Source of the DNA: Gemmatimonadaceae bacterium | GTDB lineage: Bacteria; Latescibacterota; UBA2968; UBA8231 | Direction of reading: 5' to 3' | NCBI GenBank assembly: GCA_026706075.1 | Contig: JAPOZM010000088.1 | Location: 93,724 to 157,723 of the forward strand | Length of the DNA stretch: 64,000 nucleotides | Part shown: positions 52,401 to 61,864 of the stretch, piece after piece | Numbering within the stretch: position 1 is the stretch's first letter | How the letters are laid out: every line of letters starts with the position of its first letter | The notes under the pieces: model-generated | What the model saw: only the letters and a program-made list of their open reading frames with translations | The model's database searches: none | Told to the model about the DNA's origin: nothing | Program-made: the position numbers and the translations under genes

Positions 52401-53402
52401 TCAAGCCTTCGCGGGGCCGTCCCGCCCCTCCTTCTCCCTTGCCGCCTGCCTGTGCATCTGCCGGATGAGGCGCTTGTTGAATTCCTGGGCCGCGTGATAG
52501 CCGTCGATGCGGAGCAGGTAGTTGAAGGCGATCGTCTCGGCGATGACGGTGATGTTCTTTCCGGGGTAGATCGGAACGATGATCTCCGGAACCTCCACCC
52601 CGAGGATGGCGAAAGCGCGGTCCTCGATGCCCGTGCGCTCGTAGTCCAGGTCCTCCTCCCAGTCCACGAGTGTGAGGACGACCTCGACTCGTTTCTGCCG
52701 GCGGGTTCCTCCGACGCCAAAGAGCCGCTTCACGTCCACGATGCCGATGCCCCGGATCTCGATGTGATCCTGCAGCAGCCGCGGCGGACGGCCCATGAGA
52801 AGCCCGTGCGACTGGCGGGTGATGATCACCGTGTCGTCGGCCACGAGCCGGTGACCGCGCTCGACGAGATCGAGACCGACCTCGCTCTTGCCGATGGCGC
52901 TGCGGCCCATCACCAGGAGCCCCACCCCGTGGACATCGACGAGGGTTCCGTGGAGGGTTACCTGGGGGGCGAAGTGATCGTCCAGGTAGAAGTGGAGGAG
53001 ATGGATGAACTTGGTGGTGTCGAACTCCGAACGCAGCAGGGGGATCCCGTACTTGTCGGCGAGGCGGCGCAACTCGGGGAGGAGCCGGCCCCGGCCGGTG
53101 ACGATCACGCAGGGGAGCTCGAACTGGTAGATGATCTCCAGTGCCTGGAGCCGCCGGTCGGGAGGCAGGCTCCGGAGGTACTCCAGCTCGTGGTTGCCCA
53201 GGATCTGCACCAGGTCGAAGGTGAAGACCTCGACGAAACCGGTGAGGGTCAGTCCGGGCCGATGGACGTCGCTGCTGTTGATGGAGCGGCCCATCCCCCG
53301 CTCCCCTGCCAACAGACGCAGACCGAGACGGCGGCCATGCTCCTTGAGCAGGGTGTCGATCTCCATCCGCGCCTCGCCCTGGGGGCTCGCAGGGGTGCTC
53401 AT
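52401..53402 (-). CDS. hprK: HPr kinase/phosphorylase
   Basis: A 333-residue bifunctional enzyme that phosphorylates HPr at a Ser and removes the phosphate. The C-terminal catalytic domain has the Walker loop GRSAIGKSEVGLDLVERGHRLVADD and the K-capping segment LEIRGIGIVDVKRLFG-type signature (HIEIRGIGIVDVKRLFG). The N-terminal domain (about 15-140) is also typical. No ptsH or EI gene is in the window; in many Gram-negatives HPrK regulates nitrogen- or stress-related PTS branches. The ATG overlaps the rsgA stop. Confidence 0.93.
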   Translation of the reverse strand: MSTPASPQGEARMEIDTLLKEHGRRLGLRLLAGERGMGRSINSSDVHRPGLTLTGFVEVFTFDLVQILGNHELEYLRSLPPDRRLQALEIIYQFELPCVIVTGRGRLLPELRRLADKYGIPLLRSEFDTTKFIHLLHFYLDDHFAPQVTLHGTLVDVHGVGLLVMGRSAIGKSEVGLDLVERGHRLVADDTVIITRQSHGLLMGRPPRLLQDHIEIRGIGIVDVKRLFGVGGTRRQKRVEVVLTLVDWEEDLDYERTGIEDRAFAILGVEVPEIIVPIYPGKNITVIAETIAFNYLLRIDGYHAAQEFNKRLIRQMHRQAAREKEGRDGPAKA

Positions 53403-54316
53403 TCGGCTGCCTCCCTGGCCACGGCGTCGCCGTGGGCCCGCTGGAAGCCGTCGTAGCGGCTGCCGGAGATCTGTCCTCGCTCCACCGCCTCGCGGATGGC
53501 GCATCCCGGCTCGTGGATGTGCGTACAGTCGCGGAACCGGCATCGGCCGGCCAGAGGCTTCATCTCGCGGTAGTACTCCACCAGGTCCGACGCTCCCACC
53601 CCCCACGGCTGGAGCTGCTTGAGGCCGGGCGTGTCGACGACGTAGCCGCCGCCGCGCAGCCGGTGCAGGGAGGCCGCCGTCGTGGTGTGGCGCCCCCGGT
53701 CGTGATGGCGCATCAACCCCTGCGTCTTCAGGCGGAGCCCCGGCTCGAGGCGGTTGAGGATCGCCGACTTGCCCACTCCGGAAGGGCCGACCAGGACCGA
53801 GACGCCCTCGCGCAAGGACTCGGCCAGGGACTCCATCCCGGCGCCGGTGGCGGCGCTGACCTCGACCACCGGGTAGTCGAGGTCCCGGTAGAGGTCCACC
53901 AGCGGCCGGCGGCTGTCTCCGTCGTCGAGATCGGTCTTGTTGACGCAGATGACGATCTCCTCGATGCCGCCGCTGGCGGCCATGACCAGGGCGCGGTCGA
54001 TGAACCCTGTGCTCGGCGCCGGATCGATGGCCGCGCAGACCACGAAGAAGCGGTCGAGGTTGGAGGCGATGACCTGCCGGGTCGGCCGCCCGCCGGTGGC
54101 CATCCGGGCGAGGTTCGACGTCCGAGGCAGGACCGACTCGATCACCCCCCGGCCGTCTTCGGTGCGGCTCACGCGAACCAGGTCTCCCGCCACCACCGGG
54201 GAGCGGTCCTCCCGGCGCCCGGCCTTCAGGACTCCCCTGAGCTGGCAGAGGATCTCCCCCCCGTCGAGGCCGACGAGGACCTCCCAGCCGGAGACGCGCA
54301 GTGCCCGGCCGCGCAA
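53399..54316 (-). CDS. rsgA: Ribosome small subunit-dependent GTPase RsgA
   Basis: A 305-residue circularly permuted GTPase starting at TTG. The OB-fold N-terminus is followed by G4 (NKTDL), G1 (VGPSGVGKSAILN) and G3 (DTPGLKQ) in permuted order. The C-terminal zinc knuckle has C-x4-C-x-H-x5-C (CRFRDCTHIHEPGC). It checks late 30S assembly. Coupled to hprK by ATGA. Confidence 0.95.
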   Translation of the reverse strand: MRGRALRVSGWEVLVGLDGGEILCQLRGVLKAGRREDRSPVVAGDLVRVSRTEDGRGVIESVLPRTSNLARMATGGRPTRQVIASNLDRFFVVCAAIDPAPSTGFIDRALVMAASGGIEEIVICVNKTDLDDGDSRRPLVDLYRDLDYPVVEVSAATGAGMESLAESLREGVSVLVGPSGVGKSAILNRLEPGLRLKTQGLMRHHDRGRHTTTAASLHRLRGGGYVVDTPGLKQLQPWGVGASDLVEYYREMKPLAGRCRFRDCTHIHEPGCAIREAVERGQISGSRYDGFQRAHGDAVAREAAE

Positions 54317-54323
54317 CTCGCGG

Positions 54324-55046
54324 TCACTCGCCGCGGGCGAGGCGCTCTGCGGCGTAGGCTGGCCAGCCGAGGTCGTAGATCTTCTCCTGGGTACGGCGCA
54401 GGGGATACTCGGTGCGTCGAAGCTCGACGTGCTCGGCGTCGACGTCCCACAGGGCGAAGCTGGCGCGCGGGTCCCCGTCGCGGGGCTGTCCCACGCTGCC
54501 GGTGTTGACCAGGTACCGGTGGCGTCCGATGGCCAGTTCCGACGAGGTGAGCGGGATGGGCCCGGACTCCATCTGGCAGAACAGGGCGGCGTGGTGCGTG
54601 TGTCCGACGAAGGCGATGCGCCACTCCAGCCGTTCGAGGCACCAGCGGACGTGCTCCAGCAGGTAGAGGGTCTGCCAATCTTCGGGACAGACGGGGTTGG
54701 CGTGGGCGAAGACCCCTTCCCCCTCGACGTGGCGGTAGGCGAAGCCCCGGATGTAGCCGAGCTCTTCCTCGGCCACGAGGGCCCTCGATTCCAGAAGGCT
54801 GTCCCGGGCCATGCTGTTGAGCTCGTGAACCCGCTGTCCGTCCACCAGGGCCTGGTCGTGATTTCCGAGGACGCAGACCGCGCCCGCCTCGCGCAGCCGG
54901 TGGATGCAGGCCACCGGGTCGGGACCGTAGCCCACGAGGTCGCCCAGCACGAGGAGCTGGTCGGCGCCTTCCTGGTCGACGGCGATGAGCACGGCCTCGA
55001 GGGCCTCGAGGTTTGCGTGGATGTCGGAGAGAACGGCCAGCCGCAT
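54324..55046 (-). CDS. Calcineurin-like metallophosphoesterase (YfcE/MJ0936 type)
   Basis: A 240-residue phosphoesterase with the full metal-site series: SDIHANLEAL, GDLVGYGPDP, LGNHDQAL and FVGHTHHAAL. Start at the ATG (55046), 2 bp after the PRPP-synthetase-like gene; a TTG two codons earlier is possible. Substrate unknown; similar proteins cleave phosphodiesters or small phosphomonoesters. Confidence 0.88.
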   Translation of the reverse strand: MRLAVLSDIHANLEALEAVLIAVDQEGADQLLVLGDLVGYGPDPVACIHRLREAGAVCVLGNHDQALVDGQRVHELNSMARDSLLESRALVAEEELGYIRGFAYRHVEGEGVFAHANPVCPEDWQTLYLLEHVRWCLERLEWRIAFVGHTHHAALFCQMESGPIPLTSSELAIGRHRYLVNTGSVGQPRDGDPRASFALWDVDAEHVELRRTEYPLRRTQEKIYDLGWPAYAAERLARGE

Positions 55047-55048
55047 GG

Positions 55049-55990
55049 TCAACGGAAGAGGGCGCTGATCGACGTCTCTTCGTGGATGGCGCGGATGGCG
55101 TCGGCGAAGTGCCGGGCCACGGAGACGACGGCGAGCTTGCTCGAGTCGGACCGCGCCGGCTGCGGCACCGTGTCGGTGACGACGAGAGACTCCAGGGCGG
55201 ATGCCTCGATCCTGCTCGCCGCGTCGGCTGCGAGGGTTCCGTGCACACAGCCCGCGTGGACCGACCGGGCCCCCCGGGCGAGGACCGCCTCGGCGCCGTC
55301 GAGGATGGAGTCCCCGGTGATGATTTCGTCGTCGAAGAGCAGCACGTCGCGGCCCTCAACGCCCCCGATGACGCCGTGCACCTGCCTCTGGCCCGCGGTC
55401 TCCCGGATGTCGATCACCACGAGGGGCAGCCCGAGGTGGCGGGCGTACGCCTCGGTCACCTTGGCACGGCTGATGTCGGGGGCTGCGGCGACGCAGCGCG
55501 ACAGGTCGAGGCGGTCGGCGAAATGGCCGCAGATCGACGGCACGCCGCTCAGCTGGTCGATGGGGATGCGGCAGAAACCCATGATCTGCGGACTGTGGAG
55601 GGTCATCGTCAGGACCCGGTCGGCCCCGGCCTCCACCAGCAGGTCGGCCATCAGGCGGGCGGCGACGGAGATGCGCGGCTCGTCCTTGCTGTCGGCCAGG
55701 GAGTAGGGGTAGTAAGGCAGGACCGCGGTGACCCGTCCGGCGGAGGCGTACTTGAGGGCGTCGAGAGCGATGAGGAGCTCCATCAGGTGATCGCTGACGG
55801 GCGGGCAGGACGTCTGGATCAGGAAGACGTCGCAACCGCGCACGTTCTCGCAGATCTTGACCTTCACGTTCTCGTTGCTGAAGCAGACGAATTCGATGCG
55901 CCCCGGCTCGATGCCGAGAGAGCGGCAGATCCCTGCGGCCAGGTCCGGATTGCTGTTGCCCGCGAAGACCTTGAGTGTCCTGTCGCCCAT
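55049..55990 (-). CDS. Ribose-phosphate pyrophosphokinase paralogue, probably non-catalytic
   Basis: A 313-residue PRPP-synthetase-fold protein similar to the gene at 57248-58192 (57 percent-like similarity is not computed here; the two align end to end by eye). The flexible-loop K-x-R catalytic residues are lost: D-K-R-R in the paralogue is D-I-R-E here (about 192-195). The ATP-loop R-S-D-K-K becomes LADSK. The PRPP loop reads FDDEIITGDS, also off-consensus. It keeps TMTLHSPQI. This looks like a regulatory subunit, by analogy with eukaryotic PRPP-synthetase-associated proteins, rather than an enzyme. Confidence 0.75.
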   Translation of the reverse strand: MGDRTLKVFAGNSNPDLAAGICRSLGIEPGRIEFVCFSNENVKVKICENVRGCDVFLIQTSCPPVSDHLMELLIALDALKYASAGRVTAVLPYYPYSLADSKDEPRISVAARLMADLLVEAGADRVLTMTLHSPQIMGFCRIPIDQLSGVPSICGHFADRLDLSRCVAAAPDISRAKVTEAYARHLGLPLVVIDIRETAGQRQVHGVIGGVEGRDVLLFDDEIITGDSILDGAEAVLARGARSVHAGCVHGTLAADAASRIEASALESLVVTDTVPQPARSDSSKLAVVSVARHFADAIRAIHEETSISALFR

Positions 55991-55996
55991 CTCTCT

Positions 55997-56668
55997 TCAG
56001 GGCAGCAGGGCCAGCTCCTGGCGGGCCCGCTGAGCAATGGGGGTCTTCCCGTACTCGCGGACCACCCTCTCCAGGATCTCGCGCTGGCGGGAGGCATCGT
56101 CCAGGAGCCGGTAGCACCGGGCCCCGTCCATCAGGGCCATCGCCGAGGGCGGGTGGTCGGGATGGTCGTCGGCGTAGTCCACGAAGGCCTGGGCCGCGGC
56201 GGCGAGGTCGCCCTGGGCCTCGAGGCAGGCCGCCAGGCCCGTACGGGCCGCGAAGACCAGCGGCGGCTGGTCGCCGTGCTCGTCGAGGTAACGCTGATAC
56301 AGCCCCTGGGCGTCGACATAGCGGCCCAGGGTGAAGTAGCGATTGCCGAGGGTGATCATCCCCTGGGCGGCGGCCGGGGTCCCGGCGTACTCCTCGATCA
56401 GCTGCCGGGAGATCGCGACGACGCGGTCGATCTGTCCGGACTGCTCGGCCAGGTCGGCCTCGAAGATCATGGCCGACGCTTGGCTGCGGGCCTCCAGGCG
56501 CTGGCCCTGTACGAAGTTGGCGATGACGATGACGGCGACCACCGCCACCGCACCGCCGATGAACAGTTGCGCCCGGCCCTTGACGTATTCCCCCGCCTGG
56601 AGGACCCACTCGAGGAATCGGTCCTCCTCCAACTCCGCCTTGCTCGGCCGCCGGTTACGCTCCTCCAT
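55997..56668 (-). CDS. Membrane-anchored TPR protein (YfgM-like)
   Basis: A 223-residue protein with one membrane helix (LFIGGAVAVVAVIVIANFV, about 36-54), an N-terminal cytoplasmic charged stretch and a TPR-like periplasmic domain (ALYQRYLDEHGDQ-type repeats such as GRYVDAQGLYQRYLDEHG, GDLAAAAQAFVDYADDHP). It resembles YfgM-like ancillary SecYEG/BamB-associated proteins in architecture. Squeezed between the two PRPP-synthetase-fold genes, with no evident link to them. Confidence 0.75.
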   Translation of the reverse strand: MEERNRRPSKAELEEDRFLEWVLQAGEYVKGRAQLFIGGAVAVVAVIVIANFVQGQRLEARSQASAMIFEADLAEQSGQIDRVVAISRQLIEEYAGTPAAAQGMITLGNRYFTLGRYVDAQGLYQRYLDEHGDQPPLVFAARTGLAACLEAQGDLAAAAQAFVDYADDHPDHPPSAMALMDGARCYRLLDDASRQREILERVVREYGKTPIAQRARQELALLP

Positions 56669-56701
56669 GGGGATCCTCTCCAGGACGCTGGGTGGTCGAA
56701 C

Positions 56702-57229
56702 TCAACCCTCTTCTCCAAACTGAACGGCGCTCTCGATCCGGTACGCCTCCAGTCCCTTCCGGCCTCCCAGGGGCTGGAGCTCGACGAGGAAGGAGAGACC
56801 CGCGATGCGGCCTCCCAGGGCCTCCACCAGCCGGCAGGCGGCGCGGGCGGTCCCTCCCGTGGCCAGTACGTCGTCGAGGACCAGGACACCGTCCCCCGCT
56901 CTCAAGGCGTCCTCGTGAACCTCGATCACGGCGCGGCCGTACTCAAGCTGGTACTCCTCCCGGACCGTCTCCCGGGGCAGCCGGCCCTCCTTGCGCATGG
57001 GCACGAAACCGACCCCGAGACGTGTGGCCACCGCCGGGCCGAGGAGGAAGCCGCGCGCCTCGATCCCGGCCACCAGGTCGACGCCGCTCTCGGCGAAGGG
57101 CGCGGCCAGAGCGTCGACGGCGGCCCTCAGCCCCCAGGCATCGCCCAACAGCGGGGTGATGTCCCGGAAGAGCACCCCCGCCTCTGGGAAGTCGGGCACG
57201 TCCCGGATGAGGGCCCGCAGTCGGCTCAC
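56702..57229 (-). CDS. apt: Adenine phosphoribosyltransferase
   Basis: A 175-residue enzyme salvaging adenine to AMP with PRPP. The PRPP-binding motif VLVLDDVLATGGTA and the base-site segments GVLFRDITPLLGD, GIEARGFLLGPAVA and FVPMRKEGRLP are canonical. Placed next to a PRPP synthetase, it would use its product directly. Confidence 0.95.
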   Translation of the reverse strand: MSRLRALIRDVPDFPEAGVLFRDITPLLGDAWGLRAAVDALAAPFAESGVDLVAGIEARGFLLGPAVATRLGVGFVPMRKEGRLPRETVREEYQLEYGRAVIEVHEDALRAGDGVLVLDDVLATGGTARAACRLVEALGGRIAGLSFLVELQPLGGRKGLEAYRIESAVQFGEEG

Positions 57230-57247
57230 CTCTCCCCTCGCCTCTCG

Positions 57248-58192
57248 TCAGCCCAGGAGACGGCTCACCGACTCGCCGTGGTGAATCGCCTTGATGGCGT
57301 CGCCGAAGAGGCGCGCCACGGATATCGTCTCGATCCTGGACGAGTCCTCGCCCCAGGGCAACGGGATCGTATTCGTCTTGACGAAGACCTCCACCGGCGA
57401 CTCGTCGATCTTCTCCAGAGCGTCGCCCGAGAACACCCCGTGAGTGCATCCTGCCATGATGCGCTGGGCTCCACGCTCCTTCAGCAGGCGGACCGCCTCC
57501 ATCATCGAGCCGCCGGTGAGGACCTCGTCGTCGAAGATCAGGGCATCCCGTCCGTCGATGTCGCCGATCACGGTCAGGATCTCGGCGGTCTCGTCGTCGG
57601 CGTGGCGGCGCTTGTCCATGATCGCCAGCGGCAGGTCGAGACGATGGGCGTAGAAGCTGGCCTCGGTGGCCGAGCCCACGTCGGGCGACACGACCACCGC
57701 CCGGCTCAGGTCCTTCGTCTGCATCAGGTGGTCGCAGATGAGGTTGGTCGCCCACAGCTGATCGACGGGGATGCGGGAGAAGGCGGCGATCTGGGGCGAG
57801 TGGAGAGTCATGGTGAGGATCCGGTTGGCGCCAGCCGTCTCGAGGAGATCGGCCACGAGACGGGCGCTGATCGAGATCCGGGGTTCGTCCTTCTTGTCGG
57901 AACGCACGTAGGGGTAGTAGGGCAGGACGGCGGTGATCCGGCGCGCCGAGGCGTACTTCAAGGCGTCGATGAGCAGGAGCAGCTCGATGAAGTGGTCGTT
58001 CACCGGGGAGCAGGAGGTCTGGATGACGAAGACGTCGTCCTCGCGGACATTCTCCTCCACGCGCACCTTGATGGTGTCGTTTGGAGTCCTCTCGAAGCTC
58101 ACTCGTCCCGGCGGACAGTCGAGGTAGGAGCAGATCTCGGCAGCCAGCTCCGGGTTGCTCGACCCGGACATGATCTTCAGGTAGTTCTTCAT
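57248..58192 (-). CDS. prs: Ribose-phosphate pyrophosphokinase
   Basis: A 314-residue PRPP synthetase. The N-terminal [10 protein letters not shown], the ATP loop [26 protein letters not shown], the His segment [13 protein letters not shown] and the flexible-loop triad DKRR (about 193) are present. The PRPP loop reads [11 protein letters not shown]. The enzyme makes PRPP from ribose-5-phosphate and ATP. The ATG overlaps the hemB stop. The catalytic residues are kept here but not in the paralogue at 55049-55990. Confidence 0.92.
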   Translation of the reverse strand: MKNYLKIMSGSSNPELAAEICSYLDCPPGRVSFERTPNDTIKVRVEENVREDDVFVIQTSCSPVNDHFIELLLLIDALKYASARRITAVLPYYPYVRSDKKDEPRISISARLVADLLETAGANRILTMTLHSPQIAAFSRIPVDQLWATNLICDHLMQTKDLSRAVVVSPDVGSATEASFYAHRLDLPLAIMDKRRHADDETAEILTVIGDIDGRDALIFDDEVLTGGSMMEAVRLLKERGAQRIMAGCTHGVFSGDALEKIDESPVEVFVKTNTIPLPWGEDSSRIETISVARLFGDAIKAIHHGESVSRLLG

Positions 58193-59229
58193 CCCAGGGA
58201 GCGCGCCACGTCCTTGGCGAAGTAGGTGAGGATCAGGTCGGCGCCGGCCCGCTTGATGGCCACCAGCACCTCGTCGCGGACTCGGATCTCGTCGATCCAG
58301 CCGCGCTCGGCCGCGGCCTTGATCATGGCGTACTCGCCGCTGACGTTGTACGCCGCCAGAGGGGCGTCGAAGCGGTCGCGTGCGGCTCGCAGGACGTCGA
58401 GATAGGCGAGGGCGGGCTTGACCATGACCACGTCCGCCCCCTCCTCCAGATCGAGTGAGATCTCGCGCAGGGCCTCGCGCACGTTGGGCGGATCCATCTG
58501 GTAGCCGCGGCGGTCGCCGAAGCGCGGCGCCGAGCCGGCGGCCTCCCGGAAGGGGCCGTAGAAGCCGGAGGCGTACTTGGCGGCGTAGGCCATGATCGGC
58601 ACCTCGGCGTGTCCGGCGCGGTCGAGGGCCCCACGGATGGCGGCGACGCGGCCGTCCATCATGTCCGACGGAGCCACCACATCGACGCCGGCGTCGGCGT
58701 AGACCACGGAGGCGCGCGCCAACAGCTCAACGGTGGGATCGTTGTCGACGCCCTCTTCGGTGAGCACGCCGCAGTGGCCGTGGTCGGTGTACTCGCAGAG
58801 ACAGACGTCGGCGATCACCAGCAGGTCGAGGCCGGCCTCGCCGATCGCCGCGGCGGCTCGGGGGATGATGCCCTCCGGGTCGTACCCGGGGCTGCCGGCT
58901 CCATCCTTGTGGTCGGGAACGCCGAAGAGGATGACCGCGGGGATGCCCGCGTCCGCGGCCTCCCGGCACTCCTCCACCAGCACGTCCGGGGACATGCGCG
59001 CCACCCCCGGCATCGCCTCGATCTCATGGCGGACACCCAGCCCCGGGCACGTGAAGAGCGGCAGGACCAGATCCTCGCGGCGCACGTGGTGCTCGCGGAC
59101 CATGCTGCGCACGAGGGCGCTGCCGCGCAGACGCCTGGGACGGCGGGCTCCCGGGGGCAAACCGGCCGCCGGTTGTTCAGGGAGCGTAGCAAGAGGGTTG
59201 CCGATGGTGGCCATGAAGCCCGCTGTCAC
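58189..59229 (-). CDS. hemB: Porphobilinogen synthase (delta-aminolevulinate dehydratase)
   Basis: A 346-residue tetrapyrrole enzyme joining two aminolevulinates. The Schiff-base Lys lies in [11 protein letters not shown], with the second active-site Lys in [17 protein letters not shown]. The metal site [14 protein letters not shown] has the three Cys of the zinc-dependent type. The start (GTG 59229 overlapping the previous stop, or the ATG five codons later) is approximate. The organism thus makes haem or related tetrapyrroles. Confidence 0.95.
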   Translation of the reverse strand: MTAGFMATIGNPLATLPEQPAAGLPPGARRPRRLRGSALVRSMVREHHVRREDLVLPLFTCPGLGVRHEIEAMPGVARMSPDVLVEECREAADAGIPAVILFGVPDHKDGAGSPGYDPEGIIPRAAAAIGEAGLDLLVIADVCLCEYTDHGHCGVLTEEGVDNDPTVELLARASVVYADAGVDVVAPSDMMDGRVAAIRGALDRAGHAEVPIMAYAAKYASGFYGPFREAAGSAPRFGDRRGYQMDPPNVREALREISLDLEEGADVVMVKPALAYLDVLRAARDRFDAPLAAYNVSGEYAMIKAAAERGWIDEIRVRDEVLVAIKRAGADLILTYFAKDVARSLG

Positions 59230-60428
59230 ACCTTGTCGAAGGCTTGCTCGAGGTCGGCGATGAGATCCCCCGCGTCCTCGATGCCGACGCTGTAGCGGAC
59301 GAGCTCGTCGGTGATGCCGATGGCCAGCCGGTCGGGACGGCTGAGGTCCGAGTAGGAGATCGTCGCCGGATGGCTGACCAGGCTCTCCACCCCTCCGAGG
59401 CTGGGGGCCAGGTACGGCAGCCGCAGCTGGTGGACGAAGCTCCGCGCGCGCTCCAGATCCCCCTCGATATCGAAGCTGACGACGCCTCCGAACCCCTTCA
59501 TCTGGCGCATCGCCACGGCATGGTCAGGATGGCTGGCCAGGCCGGGATAGAACACCTTGCGGACTTTGGAGTGCCCCTCGAGCCAGCGGGCGATCTCGAG
59601 GGCGGTCTGGTTCTGCCGCTCCATCCGCAGGGCCAGGGTCTTGAGGCCGCGAATCAGCAGGTAGGCGGTGTTGGGGTCGGAGTTGGTGCCGATGACATCG
59701 CGAAACTCCTTGATGGCCTGCACCATCGGCCCCCTGCCGCAGACGCTGCCGGCCATCAGGTCGTTGTGGCCGCCCAGGTACTTTGTGGCGCTGTGGAAGA
59801 CGAGATCGACGCCGGCCTCGATGGGGCGCTGGTTCACCGGCGTGGCGAAGGTGCTGTCGATGAGCAGGCGCAGCCGGTGCTGCCTGGCGAAGGGCACGAG
59901 CCGGTCGAGATCAGCCACGTGCAGGTGCGGGTTCGTCGGCGACTCGGCGAAGAGCACACGGGTCTCCTGGCGGATCGCCCTTTCGAGAGCCTCGAAGTCG
60001 CCCGGGGAGACGCCGGTGCAGGCGATGCCGAACTTGCCGAGGACGTCGCAGAGTTGCACGGTCCGGCGGTAGCAGTCCTCCATGATCACCAGGTGCTGGC
60101 CGCTGCGCATCATGGCCAGCAGGACCGTGGTGATGGCGCTCATGCCGGAGGAGAACAGCAACGCGTCGTCGGCTCCATCGAGGGCGGCGAGCTTGACCTC
60201 GGCGGCGCGGACCGTGGGATTGCCGTAGCGGCCGTACTCGAAGTGGGTGCGCTTGCCCTGCTTGTACTCCTCGAACTCGTCGAGGCTGTCGAATACGTAG
60301 GTCGCCGTCTGGGCGATCGGCGTGGTTACCGACTTGGCGTGCTTGCGGCGTTCCTCGCCGCCGTGGACCGCCCAGGTGGAAGGGCCGCCCGCGGCGGCGG
60401 TGGAGAAATCTTCTTCGCTCATCGGCAT
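59226..60428 (-). CDS. Cystathionine gamma-synthase/beta-lyase family PLP enzyme
   Basis: A 400-residue Cys/Met-metabolism PLP enzyme. The PLP Lys is in [38 protein letters not shown] and [13 protein letters not shown] give the N-terminal signature; a C-terminal [14 protein letters not shown] is diagnostic of the family. Likely cystathionine gamma-synthase (MetB) or a closely related lyase; specificity within the family needs comparison. Starts 2 bp after thrC, so methionine and threonine branches of aspartate metabolism are co-expressed. Confidence 0.9.
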   Translation of the reverse strand: MPMSEEDFSTAAAGGPSTWAVHGGEERRKHAKSVTTPIAQTATYVFDSLDEFEEYKQGKRTHFEYGRYGNPTVRAAEVKLAALDGADDALLFSSGMSAITTVLLAMMRSGQHLVIMEDCYRRTVQLCDVLGKFGIACTGVSPGDFEALERAIRQETRVLFAESPTNPHLHVADLDRLVPFARQHRLRLLIDSTFATPVNQRPIEAGVDLVFHSATKYLGGHNDLMAGSVCGRGPMVQAIKEFRDVIGTNSDPNTAYLLIRGLKTLALRMERQNQTALEIARWLEGHSKVRKVFYPGLASHPDHAVAMRQMKGFGGVVSFDIEGDLERARSFVHQLRLPYLAPSLGGVESLVSHPATISYSDLSRPDRLAIGITDELVRYSVGIEDAGDLIADLEQAFDKV

Positions 60429-60430
60429 GT

Positions 60431-61768
60431 TCAGGCGTAGACGCTGTCCACGGTTTCGAGAACGGCCCGACGCACCTGCTCGAGGTCGGCGTCGACCTCC
60501 ACGGGCCGGTTGGCATGGCTCGGGGTGACCTCGAACTCGCCGAGACGGTCCTCGTGGTATCCCACCTTGAATTCCGGAAACTTCAGCCCCAGGGCGGTGG
60601 AGATCACCACGACGCGGCTGTCCGGCCGGATGGTCCCGTGGGCGATGAGCTTCTCCAGCGCCGCCAGGGCCACCCCGGTGTGGGGACAGGTGAACAGGCC
60701 GCTGCGGTCGGCCCGGGCGCAGGCGTCGGCCAACTCGGCCTCGGTGGCTTCCTCCACGACGCCGTCGAGACGGCGCATGACCCGGATCGCCCGCTCCCAG
60801 CTGACCGGGTCGCCGATGCGGATGGCGGAGGCAAGGGTGTCGGAGGCCTCGACCGGTTCGAAGGACTCGAAGCCCGTCCGATAGCTGCGATAGAGGGGAT
60901 CGGCGTTCCGGGCCTGGGCGACCGCCAGCCGCGGCAACCGGTCGACCAGGCCCATCTGGCGCATCTCCAGAAACCCCTTCCCGAGGGCGCTCACGTTCCC
61001 CAGGTTGCCCCCGGGGATCACGATCCAGTCCGGCACGACCCAGTCGAACTGCTGCAGCAGCTCGATGCCGACCGTCTTCTGCCCCTCGATCCTCAGGGAG
61101 TTCATCGAGTTGGCCAGATAGACGTTCTCGCTCTTCACGAGACCTCGAACCAGGCGCATGCAGCCGTCGAAGTCGGTGCGGATCGACAGCGTCAGGGCGC
61201 CGTTGGCGATGGGCTGAATCAGCTGCGACACGGAGATCTTGTCCTTGGGCAGCAGCACGATCACGGGGATCCCGGCCGCCGCCCCGTAGGCGGCGAGGGA
61301 AGCCGACGTGTCCCCCGTGGAGGCGCAGGCGATCGCGGGGATCGCTTGTCCGTCGGCCCGCATCTGTTTGACCATGGAGACGAGCACCGTCATGCCGAGG
61401 TCCTTGAAGGACCCCGTGTGGCTGTGGCCGCACTGCTTGATCCACAACTCCCCGACGCCCATCTCGTCGCCGAGGCGGTCCGCCCAGAACAGGTTGCTGC
61501 CCCCTTCGTAGATGGAGACCACGTTGTCGTCATCCACGGCGGGGCAGACCATCTCCTTCTTGCCCCACACGCCGCTGCCGTAGGGCCAGACCGTCCCCAT
61601 GTAGCGCTGATCGAAGAGACGCCGCCACTCGGTCCCCGGCCGCCGGCCCAGGGCCTCCATGTCATGGACGACCTCGAAGAGCCCGCCGCACTCGCACTCG
61701 TAGACCACCTGGTCGAGATCGTGGCGGCTTCCGCAGCGGATGCACTCGAACCAGGCCTGGTATTCCAT
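60431..61768 (-). CDS. thrC: Threonine synthase
   Basis: A 445-residue PLP enzyme converting O-phosphohomoserine to threonine. It has an N-terminal zinc-ribbon-like segment (C-x2-C-GSRHDLDQVVYE-C-x-C), the PLP Lys in HTGSFKDLGMT, the serine motif CASTGDTSASLAAYGAAAG and the phosphate loop IPGGNLGNVSALGKG. This is the longer type with the Cys-rich N-terminus. It starts the run through the cystathionine enzyme. Confidence 0.94.
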   Translation of the reverse strand: MEYQAWFECIRCGSRHDLDQVVYECECGGLFEVVHDMEALGRRPGTEWRRLFDQRYMGTVWPYGSGVWGKKEMVCPAVDDDNVVSIYEGGSNLFWADRLGDEMGVGELWIKQCGHSHTGSFKDLGMTVLVSMVKQMRADGQAIPAIACASTGDTSASLAAYGAAAGIPVIVLLPKDKISVSQLIQPIANGALTLSIRTDFDGCMRLVRGLVKSENVYLANSMNSLRIEGQKTVGIELLQQFDWVVPDWIVIPGGNLGNVSALGKGFLEMRQMGLVDRLPRLAVAQARNADPLYRSYRTGFESFEPVEASDTLASAIRIGDPVSWERAIRVMRRLDGVVEEATEAELADACARADRSGLFTCPHTGVALAALEKLIAHGTIRPDSRVVVISTALGLKFPEFKVGYHEDRLGEFEVTPSHANRPVEVDADLEQVRRAVLETVDSVYA

Positions 61769-61819
61769 CGATCACCGAGCGGTTGGAGCGGTTGCGGGAG
61801 AAGGGGTTATACGGCGGGA

Positions 61820-61848
61820 AATCTACCCCGGGGGCCGTACATCGGCAA
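61820..61848 (-). promoter_or_regulatory. Candidate sigma70 promoter for thrC
   Basis: On the minus strand TTGCCG, 17 bases, TAGATT, about 55 bases before the thrC start, in the 96-bp gap after thiT. Confidence 0.45.
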
Positions 61849-61864
61849 GGAAACGGACGCCGTG

